NCBI GenBank assembly: GCA_013306675.1
Contig: JABLUY010000031.1
Location: 1 to 64,000 of the forward strand
Origin: Thraustochytrium sp. TN22
Lineage: Eukaryota; Sar; Bigyra; Thraustochytrida; Thraustochytriidae
Length of the DNA: 64,000 nt
Reading direction: 5' to 3'
Positions 17,458 to 27,202 of the stretch are shown here, piece after piece. Numbering within the stretch: the first letter of the stretch is position 1; each line of letters starts with the position of its first letter. The translations under genes and the position numbers were made by a program. Below the pieces are notes generated by a model. That model saw only the letters and a list, made by a program, of their open reading frames with translations, was not told where the DNA came from and made no database searches.

Positions 17458-19275
17458 CTACCTGTCCGGGCGAGGGGGTGCGACATGCGGAGGGCGAGCT
17501 CCGGGGCGCGGGGAGGACACAGAAGCCCGGGGCATGCCGGCGCGCGAGAGCGGCGATGAGAGTGGGAAGAGCTGGTTGGAGACCGGAGCCCTGTTGAAGA
17601 CGCTGTTGCGCGGGAGCCAGGCGCCAATGCCGGGAAGCACGTGCGCGGTGGGCGGCCGCGGTGGCGGCTCGATGCTAGGCGGGAGTGCATAGAGGCAGCT
17701 GCGGCTGTCGCGCAGGTGCTGCGTGAGGTGGAACTTGAAGTTGCTCCCGCCCGTGCCCTTGGCGGACTTCTTGATGAGCTCCTCGCCTGTGGAAGCGTCT
17801 CCAGCGGCGTTGAAGCGCTCGGCGCGGCGCTTGGCCTGGCTCGTAATGTACGATACGGTGATGCCGACGTGCTTAAGGCGGAAGTTGATAATTTGCTGCA
17901 TGGCCTCATTGTAGCCGTGCTTGAGGTGCAGCACGTTCTGGCCAAGCTCGATGGCCTGGCGCATGATCTGCTCGCTGATGGCGAGCGGCAGATTTGGGGT
18001 GCGAGCCTGCTCCGAGTAGGCGCGCTGCTGGACCTCCATTCTTTCGATGAAGTCGCGCAGGCTGGCCGAGGCCTCAAGGCGCTCGATCAGCTCGCGGTGC
18101 GGCGGCGGCATGTAGGCGCGGTAACGCTTGAGCGCCTGCACGAATTTATCGCGGTCCGCCATGTGCGCCGCGGCAGCCTCGGACGGCCCGACGCCGCCGG
18201 GTGTCGAGGAAGGTGCGCCTGTCGCGCCCGAAGGCGCGCCCAACGGCGGCGGCGCCGGTGCGCCCGGTGTCGGTGCCGGATCGGCGCCCGGACCGGTCGC
18301 GCTGACCTGGCCGGAGCCGTGACCGACGCCAAAGAGCGCGTCGAGACAGGGCATGATGGAGCTCTGCGCGCCGGAGCCGCCCGTGTAGACCTCGGGCGCA
18401 AAGTCGTGGGAATCCTTGGTGCTGTAGACGACCCCAGGCGCAGGCCAGCCGCCGAGCCAAGGACGCACAATATTGAAAAAGTCCACCTCACGGCACTGAT
18501 CGCGCATGTGGCCTAGCGTGCTGTTCATGTCCTTGAGCGCCTCGCCGATGTAGCGCAGGTGCATGGCGATGCGCGCCACCGTCTTGGCGTCCATGTCCTC
18601 CTCCTTGAGCTCCCGCTTCTCGATGACCGCCAGGATCGCAACGGTGGACCGAATCGCGAGGCTCCCGCAGTACTCAATGACAGCGTGCACCTTGTAGAAC
18701 CACTCCTCCGCAATAGTTCGCGTAAAGGTGCGCAAGATGCGCACGTTGCTGAGACTCACCTCCTTGGACGGGTCAATGATGGCCCAGTTGGCCAGCACGC
18801 AGCCGGCGTAGTCGAGGATGGGTTGGCGGCCCAGGTGGCTGGCGAGCTGCTTGAGCGGCACGCTGATCGAGGCCGGCAAGATGATGGGGGCGCGGGGCGC
18901 GCCGCCCTCCTCCGCCGACTTGGCTGTCTGCTCGCCGCCCTCCGCCCTGAACTCCACCGTGTCCTTGTGCACGAAGCTGCCTGCGAGAATGCCCAGGAGC
19001 GTGAAGACGGACTCACAGTCCTCCGCGCGCGTCAGCAACACGCAGGACGCCGCATCGTAGTACGCCTCGTACGAGAACACCACGTCCACCACAGGCAGCG
19101 CCCTGAGCCGCGCGCCGATCCTCCCCTCTCGCGCCAGCACTGGCAGCTCCTCGTACGCCTCCTGGTGCGGCCTCAGAGCTTCGCAGAAGAAGTTGCTCAC
19201 TGACTGTGCGGGCAGGAAGCCCTCACGGCTCGGCTCCCACAGCGCCGCCACCTTCTCCTCCACGGCCTCCGCCAT
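17458..19275 (-). CDS. indoleamine 2,3-dioxygenase family protein
   Basis: 605 aa from the ATG at 19275 (MAEAVEEKV); eight more in-frame residues upstream begin with GTG and are dropped. Family signatures run along the chain: LPVVDVVF, QPILDYAGCVLANW, EEWFYKVHAVIEY, VRPWLGGW, GGSGAQSSIMPCLDALFGVGH, YRAYMPPPHRELIERLE, and near the end FRLKHVG with the proximal heme His469, then AKGTGGSNF. The enzyme class is heme-dependent and opens the tryptophan indole ring to N-formylkynurenine, the first step of the kynurenine route, in the cytosol. It is longer than vertebrate enzymes of about 400 aa because of a Pro/Gly/Ala-rich insert (about 325-370) before the YMPP block and a Pro/Ser/Arg-rich tail of about 75 residues. 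Fold and heme ligand are well supported; substrate preference is not proven. Confidence 0.88.
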   Translation of the reverse strand: MAEAVEEKVAALWEPSREGFLPAQSVSNFFCEALRPHQEAYEELPVLAREGRIGARLRALPVVDVVFSYEAYYDAASCVLLTRAEDCESVFTLLGILAGSFVHKDTVEFRAEGGEQTAKSAEEGGAPRAPIILPASISVPLKQLASHLGRQPILDYAGCVLANWAIIDPSKEVSLSNVRILRTFTRTIAEEWFYKVHAVIEYCGSLAIRSTVAILAVIEKRELKEEDMDAKTVARIAMHLRYIGEALKDMNSTLGHMRDQCREVDFFNIVRPWLGGWPAPGVVYSTKDSHDFAPEVYTGGSGAQSSIMPCLDALFGVGHGSGQVSATGPGADPAPTPGAPAPPPLGAPSGATGAPSSTPGGVGPSEAAAAHMADRDKFVQALKRYRAYMPPPHRELIERLEASASLRDFIERMEVQQRAYSEQARTPNLPLAISEQIMRQAIELGQNVLHLKHGYNEAMQQIINFRLKHVGITVSYITSQAKRRAERFNAAGDASTGEELIKKSAKGTGGSNFKFHLTQHLRDSRSCLYALPPSIEPPPRPPTAHVLPGIGAWLPRNSVFNRAPVSNQLFPLSSPLSRAGMPRASVSSPRPGARPPHVAPPRPDR

Positions 19276-20595
19276 GCTCCCGCCGCCTGGCCTCCGCACC
19301 TGCGCCTGCGCCTGCGCCTCCTGCGCCTGCGTCGCCTGCGCGCTGCGCTGCGTCGCCTGCCTCGCCTGCCTCGCCTGCGTCGCCGCGCCGCCCTCTGGGC
19401 GTCCGCCGCCGGTCCGCTCTGCCGCGCGCCCGCCGCGCGCCGGGGCGGCCTGGGGCGGCCCGGGGCGGCCGGCGCCGCTCAGCCGGCGGCCGCCGGCCGG
19501 CCGCGCGCGCGCGCGCGCGCCGCGCCGCGCCGCGCCGCGCCGAGCCGCGCGCGAGCGCGAGCGCCGTCGCGATGCCGCTTTGCCGACCTAGCGAGCTCGA
19601 CCTGCAACCGGCCCAAGCGCAGCATGGGGCCTTTTTTTCGTGACTCTAGCTAGTACCCTCACGTCGCTCAGCAGAGCCTGCCGGTCGCCGTGCGGCTCGA
19701 GCGTGACGGTACGGTAGGTAGTAGGCGCTTTCCGAGTTCGAGTTCTGTGTAGCGTCAGGTGTCACTGCTGTCGCTGTAGGTCATTTGCTTGCAGCTCGTG
19801 GTGCGAATGGAGCAGGGCGCACCTGGTCCTCGTGCGGGGCTCAGAGATGCGTCGAGACTCGCAGGTCTTGGCTTCGCTTTGCGTGGGACTTACGTCTGCA
19901 GTTTCCCCAGTCGCGTGATTAATTTGATAAAAAGTTGCGGCACGCGTTCCACGCGACTCGAGTATCAGGGTGGTCCCGCCACCACCGTACGATCTTTCCC
20001 CCGTGCCCAGATTGCTGATCCGGTATTGACGACAAGGAAAGGTGATCTGCCAGTGCACGCGCGGCCGTTCTAGCGTTGGCCGCGATTCTCTCGCGGCGTA
20101 CGTCTCTCCTCCAACCTCCTCCAACCGTCTCGTCAGCGGCGGCCACAGCCTCCTCAGCCTCGAACGAAGAGAGACGACGAGACTCCGTCGCTGTGAAAGA
20201 ACCTCCGGGTCATCCCTGCCTCGCCCTGCCAAACCGCACTTCGCTTCGCCTTGCCTCGCCCTCGCCTCGCCTCGTCTCGTCTCGTCTCGTCTCGCCTCGC
20301 CCCGCTCGCCTCGCCAAACCAGGTTGATGCAGAACCTCCCCGCGGCAGCCAGATCTTGGCGGCCGTGAGGTCCCTGGGCACGACGGCGAGCGCGGCCTCT
20401 TCAGGTGGCACGTCGGCGCCGAAGCGGCGGGCAGACCAAGGACGCGGCGCGGCGGTGGCGGCGGCACGGGCGGCGGCGGCAGCGGCGAAGGGCGGCGACG
20501 GGCGGCGACGGGCGGCGAAGCGCGCGGCGGCGAAGCGCGCGGTGGCTCGCGACAGCGCAGGCGGGCGACTCGCGCGCGGGCGCGGGTGAGCGAAG
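19276..20595. other. divergent intergenic region, dioxygenase and GOST genes
   Basis: Promoter region for two divergent genes. Holds GCCTGC hexamer-like units at about 19300-19380, ccgcg pentamers at about 19500-19550, a less GC-rich middle (19630-20040), and a ctcgt/ctcgc pentamer tract at 20255-20315. No credible coding sequence. Confidence 0.55.
20255..20315. repeat. pentanucleotide ctcgt/ctcgc tract
   Basis: Period-5 repeat of about a dozen units, imperfect at both ends. Lies 280 bp upstream of the GOST gene. Confidence 0.75.
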
Positions 20596-22116
20596 ATGGG
20601 GTCGATGCTGCTGGTCAAGAGGACGGTGACGGCGCTGGCGCTCTGCGCGGCGGCGCAGTCGACCGCGGGGATCCGCGTGAACCTGGACCTGGAGAACGAC
20701 TCGCAACGGTGGTACTCGATCGAGCGGTTCGGGCTGCTGGAGGGCGGCTACCTCGGGCTGGAGGTGCGGAACTTCAGGTTCATGTCGCAGACGCCGGGCG
20801 CGCGCGCCGCCTTCTTGGTGCACGAGGCGGAGTCGGCCAACATGGTGCTGGACGCCTTCCACGAGGAGATCAAGGAGGAGTACGCGTCGGACGCGAACCG
20901 CGAGTGCCCGATCGACAACCGCGGGAACCTGCCCATCGTGGACATGCTGGAGTTCTCGACGAGCAGCCCGCTCAAGAACCCGGCGCGGCTGGACCTGAAC
21001 ATCACGGCGAGCAAGGAGGGCCTGTATGACATCACCTTCGCGCGGTGCGGGCCGGACGTGGGCGTCTCTTTCAGCTTGCGGTCCGAGATGTGGAACAAGG
21101 GGCCGAACCACCTGACGGCAGGTGAGATGCCGTCGCCGATGATCCTCTTTCTCTTCGGGCTGGTGTTTCTGGGCATGACCATCTCCTGGGGGCTGCTGCT
21201 GAAGCGGCAGCGGCTCAGCGTGCACAAGGTGCACCACATGATGACTGTGATTCTGCTCCTCAAGACCATGGCGGTCCTGTCGGAGGCCCTTGACCTGCAC
21301 TACATCAAGATCTACGGTTACTCGGTGACGTGGAACTTCCTCTTCCACGTGCTGCGCGCGGTGCGCACCATCATGTTCTTCGTGGTCATCATCATGATTG
21401 GCACGGGCTGGTCGCTGCTCAAGCCGGCGCTGAACGGGCGCGAGCGCAAGTTCCTGCTGGCCGTCTTCTCGATGCAGGTGGTGGCCAACATTGCGTTGAT
21501 CGTGGCGGACGAACTGACGGAGGGCTCCTCGGCGTCGATGAAGTGGAAGAACGTCTTCCAGCTTGTCGACCTGGTGTGCTGCCTGGCCGTCACGGTGCCC
21601 ATCTACTCGCACATTCAGTTCCTCGAGAGCCAGCAGCAGATCGACGGCAAGGGCCAGATCAACCTGGCCAAGCTGCGCCAGTTCCGCCGCTTCTACCTGC
21701 TGGTCTTTGCCTACGTTTACTTCACGCGAATCATCGTCTTTCTCGCCAGCAATAGTATGAGCTTCCGGCACATTTACGTGGCGCACGTGCTGCGCGAGTC
21801 CGCGGCGGTCGCCTTTTACGCCTTCATTGGCTACCTCTTCCGCCCGGTCGAGGGCAGCGTGTACCTCAAGCTGCCAGCCGAGGACGGCGAGTACGGCCTG
21901 GACGACGACTATGACTATGACGATGACGACGCGCACGCCGGCGCCTCGCGGCGCATCGCTACCAATTACGACACCGACGATCCTTTGGACGAGGACCACT
22001 TCTTCAACGAGGACGAGCACCGCGCCGAGTTTGGTCTCGAGTTGCAGGACCGCCACAACCAGCACCCGCAGCAGCAGCAGCAGCGGGGTGGCTCGGACCA
22101 GCTCCAGACCGTGTGA
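20596..22116 (+). CDS. GOST family (GPR107/GPR108-like) seven-helix protein
   Basis: 506 aa. Signal peptide at 1-25, then a lumenal beta-type domain of about 150 residues with few Cys, then seven hydrophobic helices between about 178 and 415. The first helix is MILFLFGLVFLGMTISWGLL; later blocks (HHMMTVILLLKTMAVLSEALD, LRAVRTIMFFVVIIMIGTGW) match the lung seven-transmembrane/GOST family. The tail is Asp/Tyr-rich, then His/Gln-rich (CAG run at about 22065-22084). GOST proteins sit in the Golgi and endosomes and are linked to retrograde or recycling traffic. An AP-1 mu gene and a BEACH gene elsewhere in the window share the endomembrane theme, but the genes are unlinked. GPR107-like rather than TMEM87-like is my reading of the helix region; confidence in the subfamily is moderate. 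Confidence 0.85.
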   Translation: MGSMLLVKRTVTALALCAAAQSTAGIRVNLDLENDSQRWYSIERFGLLEGGYLGLEVRNFRFMSQTPGARAAFLVHEAESANMVLDAFHEEIKEEYASDANRECPIDNRGNLPIVDMLEFSTSSPLKNPARLDLNITASKEGLYDITFARCGPDVGVSFSLRSEMWNKGPNHLTAGEMPSPMILFLFGLVFLGMTISWGLLLKRQRLSVHKVHHMMTVILLLKTMAVLSEALDLHYIKIYGYSVTWNFLFHVLRAVRTIMFFVVIIMIGTGWSLLKPALNGRERKFLLAVFSMQVVANIALIVADELTEGSSASMKWKNVFQLVDLVCCLAVTVPIYSHIQFLESQQQIDGKGQINLAKLRQFRRFYLLVFAYVYFTRIIVFLASNSMSFRHIYVAHVLRESAAVAFYAFIGYLFRPVEGSVYLKLPAEDGEYGLDDDYDYDDDDAHAGASRRIATNYDTDDPLDEDHFFNEDEHRAEFGLELQDRHNQHPQQQQQRGGSDQLQTV

Positions 22117-22521
22117 AGCAAGCGGGGTCGGCGCCTCGCACGTGAACAAAGACTGGACGATCAAGCTGATGCACCGCGCCGTGCCGTCCGTGCTTGACGC
22201 GAAAAATGTAGTACGTATCAGTGCTTTTGCTTGTCTTCGACTCGCCTATGGAGAAAACGAGAGGTCTTGCGTAGAGAGGACGTGGCCGCAGCGCACAAGC
22301 CGCAGCAGAAGTCTCTCTTAACCCCCGAAACCCGCGCCCAGGGCCTACGCCGAGTCGCGCAGCTCTGGGGTCGTCTTCGAGTTCGTCGATCTTTCGCTTG
22401 CTGTGCTCATCGCCGGCCGGCCGGTCAGCCTTGGCCCAAGGCCGGCCTGTCGGAAGGCAGGACATTTCGACGGCAGTCGCCGGCGAGAGGGGCTGCGTGA
22501 CGGGCGCGTGCGCGCGCGGAA
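22117..22521. other. convergent intergenic region
   Basis: 3' regions of the GOST gene (+) and the CapA-like gene (-). Contains ggccggccggtcagccttggcc-type GC segments at about 22412-22440. No gene seen. Confidence 0.5.
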
Positions 22522-24165
22522 TCAGGAACTGTCGGTGGGCGGTGGATTCAAGGTGGCCGCCGGCTTGAGAAGCTGCGTGACGATGCGCTCCTCGTTGACG
22601 CACTTGTTGGTCGTGTAGGTCGGTATGGACTTGACGTACTTGCCGCGCGTGACCATGAAGGGCTCGAAGATCTCGCAAGTGGGCGTAAAGGTGGCACTCT
22701 GCACGATCGTGTGGCCCGTGGCGTTCTTTGCAAGCGTGGTGAGCAGCACGGCGGAGGCGCGCGGGCGGATCTGCTCCTTGGAGTTCTGGCCCAGGCCGCC
22801 GATTAGGCCACCGAGCGAGAAGGCGGCAAAGAAGGTGGTCTCGCCGGCATCGTTGTGGCGCTCGCTGGCGCGCTGCACGACGTGCGGGTGGTTGCCCAGC
22901 ACAAGAGTGACGCCGGCCTTGGCCCACTCGCGCTCCAGTTGGTCCTGGCTGCGGGTTGACTTGACCATGAACTCGGTGCCCCAGTGCGGCAGCACGAGAA
23001 TGGCGTCCAGGTCCCGGTGCGTGGGGCGAATGTGGTTCTCGATCAAGGGCAGCACGTCCTTGCAGTAGAGAATGTAGGGCGCCCAGTTCTTGCCAAATGG
23101 AAAGGTGGTGCAGGAGATGAGTGCCATCTTCCAGCCACGGCGGCGCACAATGGTGTACCAGATCTCAGGGTCCTTGATGTCTCGGCCCTCCTTGATTTCG
23201 TCTGGGTCGGCAACTCCGCAGGTTACGAAGCCGATGCGATCAAGCGCACGCTTGGTGTAGCCGATGCCTTGCACGCTGCGGTCGAAAATGTGATTGTTGC
23301 CAAGTGTCATGACGTCGATGCGCGCGTCCTCGAAGAGGGCGCGCGCGAACGCCGGCGGGTAGTTGAAGCCGCCGTGGCTGTTGCTGCTCGTGTAGACGGA
23401 GCGGAAATTGGCCTTGGTAACCTTGGACACCAGCCTGCGCGGGACATCGCCTGTCAGCGGCGCACAGGTGCCCTCAAAGTTTGAGATGGTCAAGTCCGAC
23501 TGACCCTTCCAGAGCGGCGCCACGGACGACCACAGATGCTTGAAGTCGCCGCGTGCGTACACGTGCAGATTGATATTCTGGCTGAGCATCGTGTCGCCAG
23601 TGTGTGCGATGGTGACCGTGCTGGCTCGTGCCCCGGCCCAGCCGTCGTCCGAGCCGCGGCCGCCACCGCCGCCGCCGCCGCCGCCGCCATCTGCCGCGGC
23701 GCCTAGGTCCACGTCCAGCAGCGGACCGGGCTCCACGTCGTCGCCGACGCTGTCGTTCTCGCCGCTACCGTTGTCCTGCTCCGGCCCGTCGCCGCCCTCG
23801 AGGCCGTCGTCATAGACGCCGCCGCCGCCGACACTGTCGCCACTGTCGCCGCGGCGTTGGTGCCTGTCGCCCTCGTCGTCCAGCAGCTGGTCCTCGAACT
23901 GCTGCTGCAGGCGATCGGTCTCATCGGCGGTCACGTCCAGCACGGAGCCCTGCAGCGCGACGTAGTCCCTGGCTGGCGCGGCGCCGTGCAGCGCGCCCAG
24001 CGCCACGAGCACGAGCGCCAGCGCGCCCAGCGCCGCGGCTGCGGCGCGCCGCCCCAGGCCGCCGCCGCCGCCAGCGCTCGCGCCGCCGCCGCTGCCGCCG
24101 CCGCCCGCGCTCGCGCCCCACCCCGCCGCGCCCCGCGCCCCGCCGCCCTCGCGCCGCGCGCGCAT
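22522..24165 (-). CDS. CapA-family metallophosphatase-fold protein, membrane anchored
   Basis: 547 aa. A Gly-rich start is followed by a single hydrophobic anchor at about 40-60, then an acidic Gly/Asp-rich stem to about 180. The CapA (poly-gamma-glutamate synthesis protein) domain follows: HTGDTML at 188-194, SNFEG at 228-232, a GGFNYPPAFARALF block, LGNNHIFD at 288-295, LPHWGTEF at 392-399 and LGNHPHVVQ at 423-431. These Asp, Asn and His positions are the metal-binding motifs of the calcineurin-like fold. Topology suggests a secretory-lumen or surface enzyme. In bacteria CapA relatives act in capsule polymer export or attachment; in a eukaryote the substrate is unknown. It is probably a bacterial-derived family, though codon use and GC look native. 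Family call firm. Confidence 0.85.
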   Translation of the reverse strand: MRARREGGGARGAAGWGASAGGGGSGGGASAGGGGGLGRRAAAAALGALALVLVALGALHGAAPARDYVALQGSVLDVTADETDRLQQQFEDQLLDDEGDRHQRRGDSGDSVGGGGVYDDGLEGGDGPEQDNGSGENDSVGDDVEPGPLLDVDLGAAADGGGGGGGGGGRGSDDGWAGARASTVTIAHTGDTMLSQNINLHVYARGDFKHLWSSVAPLWKGQSDLTISNFEGTCAPLTGDVPRRLVSKVTKANFRSVYTSSNSHGGFNYPPAFARALFEDARIDVMTLGNNHIFDRSVQGIGYTKRALDRIGFVTCGVADPDEIKEGRDIKDPEIWYTIVRRRGWKMALISCTTFPFGKNWAPYILYCKDVLPLIENHIRPTHRDLDAILVLPHWGTEFMVKSTRSQDQLEREWAKAGVTLVLGNHPHVVQRASERHNDAGETTFFAAFSLGGLIGGLGQNSKEQIRPRASAVLLTTLAKNATGHTIVQSATFTPTCEIFEPFMVTRGKYVKSIPTYTTNKCVNEERIVTQLLKPAATLNPPPTDSS

Positions 24166-25223
24166 CGCGCCGCGCGCCGCAGGAGCCGGCCGTTGTCGCT
24201 CTGCGCGTCGCCGCCCGCGCCCGCGACCCGGACTCGGACGCGCTGCTTGATCGACTCTGGGCCACTCCGCTCCCGGGCCGGTGTGCGCCGCCGGTCTCGG
24301 CCCCGAACCTCAGGCTGGACTCATCATCACAGTCAGTGCAGAGGACGCGGGCTCGGGCCCGGGCTCGGCCGGGGACCTGGGCCCGGCGCGGCGGCCCGGT
24401 CGCCGCCACGCCCCGGGCGCAGATAGCGCGTCGCGAAGTTGCCTTGGAACGGCCTACGCGGGCCAGTGCGCGCTTTGATTGATTGAAGATGGCGGCGCCG
24501 CGCCGCGCCGCGAGGGAAGAGAGTCAGGTCACGCGATGGAGTGGGGGGTCTGTGAGGACCCGGTCCACGGACGGCTCTCTCGGACTGCGCACAGTGGTCG
24601 TACCAGGGTACGACTTAATTAAAAAATGGTAACACCACGCAACACCACGCAACACAACCCACCGTGGCCCATCGCGGCCCATCGTGGCCAACTTCGGCAC
24701 CGCTCCGCGCCGCGAAGAAGGCTTGGGGCTGCAATGGGTGGGTCCCTTCCATGGACCTCTCTCTGAGGAGCTTGGTTTGGTGCCGCTCGGCGCCGCTCCG
24801 CGCGAAGGAGGCCTCGGGCTGCCACGGGCTCTTTGCAGGGTCTTGGACAGAATGATCCGCCAAGCGGCATGGGCTGCGTCGCACTGTAGGCATGCTGAGG
24901 AAGGCAAAGTTGGTTGCCAAGACTGGTCCCCTCGCCTTTCGTCGGCCAGTCGGGGCTCAGCTAGAACCCGATCTATGACGGAAAGCGTGATGGCTGCTCC
25001 TCGGCGCTCGCAAAAAAGGAAGAAATTCACAGCTGCGTCTTGCCTGAAGCGCAGAACGGACGATTCCCATACGTCAGAGCCTCCTTCTTTGTACCAGTAG
25101 CTAAAAGTCAATTTGGAACAGGGAACGGAGCCCGCCCGTCGGCCAGGCCCCGTGAGAATCGCAGAGACTATCAATGCAAATGGCGGGCACACGATTCCAT
25201 CCATTCACGCGCACCGCGCAAGA
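24166..25223. other. intergenic, CapA-like to glycosyltransferase-like gene
   Basis: GC-rich leader up to about 24500, then a clearly less GC-rich stretch (24500-25200) with open frames of up to 226 codons on the minus strand and 138 on the plus strand. None has a recognisable domain. Two imperfect copies of a 40-50 bp motif (gcaccgctccgcgcc...gaagg...) at about 24697-24745 and 24782-24835 point to degenerate repeat DNA. An 18-bp near-perfect palindrome sits at 24597-24614 beside ttaattaa. Confidence 0.5.
24597..24614. repeat. 8+8 bp inverted repeat with 2-nt centre
   Basis: gtcgtacc-ag-ggtacgac, immediately followed by acttaattaa. Could be a degenerate mobile-element end or a protein site. 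Confidence 0.6.
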
Positions 25224-26087
25224 TCAGAACTTGAGCGCGTGGTAGAGCTTGCCGCGAAACCGCGAGGCGCGCGAGTTCGTGAAGCGGTTCCAGGTGTCGG
25301 AATCGATCCGGACGTTCCAGGCGAAGTTGGGTGCGGAGATGAAGACCGGGTCGATCTGTGACGAAGAGAGACCGAGGTGGTTGCAGAGAGAGGGCGTGCC
25401 CATCTCTGACCAGGCGACGCAACGCTTGTTGAGCGCCATGTCGTGCAGGCCGTCGAGGAGCGCGGCAGAGAAGCGCTGCACGTGCTCGCGCGCCTGAAAG
25501 CGGTCATCCATGTCGACCTCGTCCAAGAATGCGCGCGAGGCGGTCTCGTGCCAGAACCATGACGTAGAAATGGGCGTGAAGGAGTCGGCGAGCAGGTCGT
25601 CGTTGTTGGCGGCCATGGCGCCCAAGAAGTCGGAGAGGTCCCCAGTGTAGCCTACGTCGTCTTCGAAAACCCAGACGAAAGCTGGACGGGGGGCGTTCAT
25701 GGTTTGGTACCACAGATTGAGCGCGCAGCCGTGAAAGCCCCAGGCGAGTGAATAGCCGCCCTCGCGCAGTTCGCGCACGTTGGCCATGATGGGCAGCGCC
25801 TTGATCTCCTCGAGCAGCACCGGGTAGGCGGCGATCATATCTACCTCCGTGTACTCGTGCACATCGACCCAGGCCGGCAGCCCCGCCTCGCGCAGGCGGC
25901 GCTGCACGACGCCGGGGCCCAGGCGCGACACGTCCACGCTCACGGTCATGCCATCGACCTTGCCCTCCACCTCGGCCGCCCAGGCACACACGCGCTCGTA
26001 GGCGCCAGGGGTCGGGTCGTGTGACCGTACCACGAGCCAGGTGCTGGCGCCGCCCGTCAGCTCGCCCGCCGCCGCCGCCGCCGCCAT
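25224..26087 (-). CDS. putative GT-A type glycosyltransferase-like protein
   Basis: 287 aa, starting MAAAAAAGELTGG; the Ala run comes from GCC repeats. No signal peptide or anchor is evident with this start. The segment FVWVFEDDVGYTGDLSDFL (about 137-155) has the hydrophobic-strand-plus-acidic form (Glu142-Asp143-Asp144) of the metal-binding DxD site in GT-A glycosyltransferases. WFWHETASRAFLD and a C-terminal RFRGKLYHAL block show a compact globular protein rich in Trp and Phe. I do not place it in a named family. It may act on surface glycans, given the nearby CapA-like and sulfotransferase genes, but that is only a guess from neighbourhood. An alternative is a non-enzymatic relative. Confidence 0.6.
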   Translation of the reverse strand: MAAAAAAGELTGGASTWLVVRSHDPTPGAYERVCAWAAEVEGKVDGMTVSVDVSRLGPGVVQRRLREAGLPAWVDVHEYTEVDMIAAYPVLLEEIKALPIMANVRELREGGYSLAWGFHGCALNLWYQTMNAPRPAFVWVFEDDVGYTGDLSDFLGAMAANNDDLLADSFTPISTSWFWHETASRAFLDEVDMDDRFQAREHVQRFSAALLDGLHDMALNKRCVAWSEMGTPSLCNHLGLSSSQIDPVFISAPNFAWNVRIDSDTWNRFTNSRASRFRGKLYHALKF

Positions 26088-26170
26088 GTTCGCACGTGCG
26101 CGCGAGCTGAGTTGCTTGTTGGTCAGTCTGTGTTGGCATCCACTGCAAGTTGAACTCGCCTGTGCACTGC

Positions 26171-26216
26171 CAGTGACAGTGAGTGGTCAATCCAGCCTGG
26201 CAAGCCACTGTCACTG
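26171..26216. repeat. 11-bp perfect inverted repeat, 24-nt loop
   Basis: cagtgacagtg and its reverse complement cactgtcactg. Located just upstream (about 85 bp) of the glycosyltransferase-like start, so possibly in its promoter or leader. Confidence 0.65.
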
Positions 26217-27202
26217 CAGGCTTACGCAACTTGAACTTGAAGGCTCGGCGAACCGTGCAGTGGCCGGAGTGCAACCATGGCAACTTGCACTGCAGTAGCC
26301 CCCACCGAGACGGCCAGCACGAACGACGGCGAGCAAGCAGCCTCCCGGCGTACTTGCTAAGCTGAAAGTAAAGTAGGAGAGGTCCGAGAGGAGAGCAGCT
26401 GGCCGGATCAATGAGCTGGCTGCCCGCGAAGGCCGTGGCTGGCCGCAGCAGCCAGCACGCTCGAGGTAGTTCAAGCATCTGCTCGCAAGCCGTGAAGCGC
26501 CCAGGAATGAGTTCGTCTCAGGCGGACGCGTTGTCAGCTGCTGGCTGGGTGCAGGATAGTTGTAGCTGTGGCAGGCGGCCCACCAGCACGTGCAGGAAGC
26601 CACAGGCAAGGTGATTCGGCGCGTCGTTGGGACGCATGCCGTGAATGACCTCGACGGCCCGGTCGCTAATCCGCGAAATTAGGAAATCGTAATGGTGGTC
26701 AGCTGACGCGCTGCAGGTTGGAGCAAGCCTAGTTGGTTGGTAATGGCAGCCTTGCAGCAGGATCGCACGCGTGGGCCACGACGGTGCTGGCAGGGAAATA
26801 GCTCCCAGCCAACCAGTCCACGCCGCTGTCAGCCGGACCTGACCCGGCCAGTCAGCCTGCCCGGCCCTGCCGACAAGCGGCAGCCGACCGCCCCACGTCC
26901 GAGCTCACAATGCCTCAGATAGGCAGACGAAGCCCGGCAGGTACCAACCACCCCGGCAACCCAGACGGCGACTCTCGAGTTCTGGAGCTTGCTCCGCTTC
27001 CGAAACCCGAACACGCTTCCAGACCGCAATCTAGCTGGATGTGACGTGAGAGCTCCGCCTCTTACGGTCGCACCTTCCGCAGCGGTCGCCGCGTCGCGGT
27101 CGGGGCTGCGCGGAGTTCTACCTTCGCCGCAACCTGCAGCTGGCTGAAGCACTCGAAGCAGCTGCGCCGCTGCGGTCCGGTCGTGACACGGATGTGTGTT
27201 AC

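Noticed and set aside
20401-22164. 587-codon minus-strand frame opposite the GOST gene
   Set aside because: Antisense shadow; the plus strand has signal peptide and seven helices.
24524-25204. 226-codon minus-strand frame between the CapA-like and glycosyltransferase-like genes
   Set aside because: No domain, and frames on both strands are open; more consistent with degenerate repeats than a gene.
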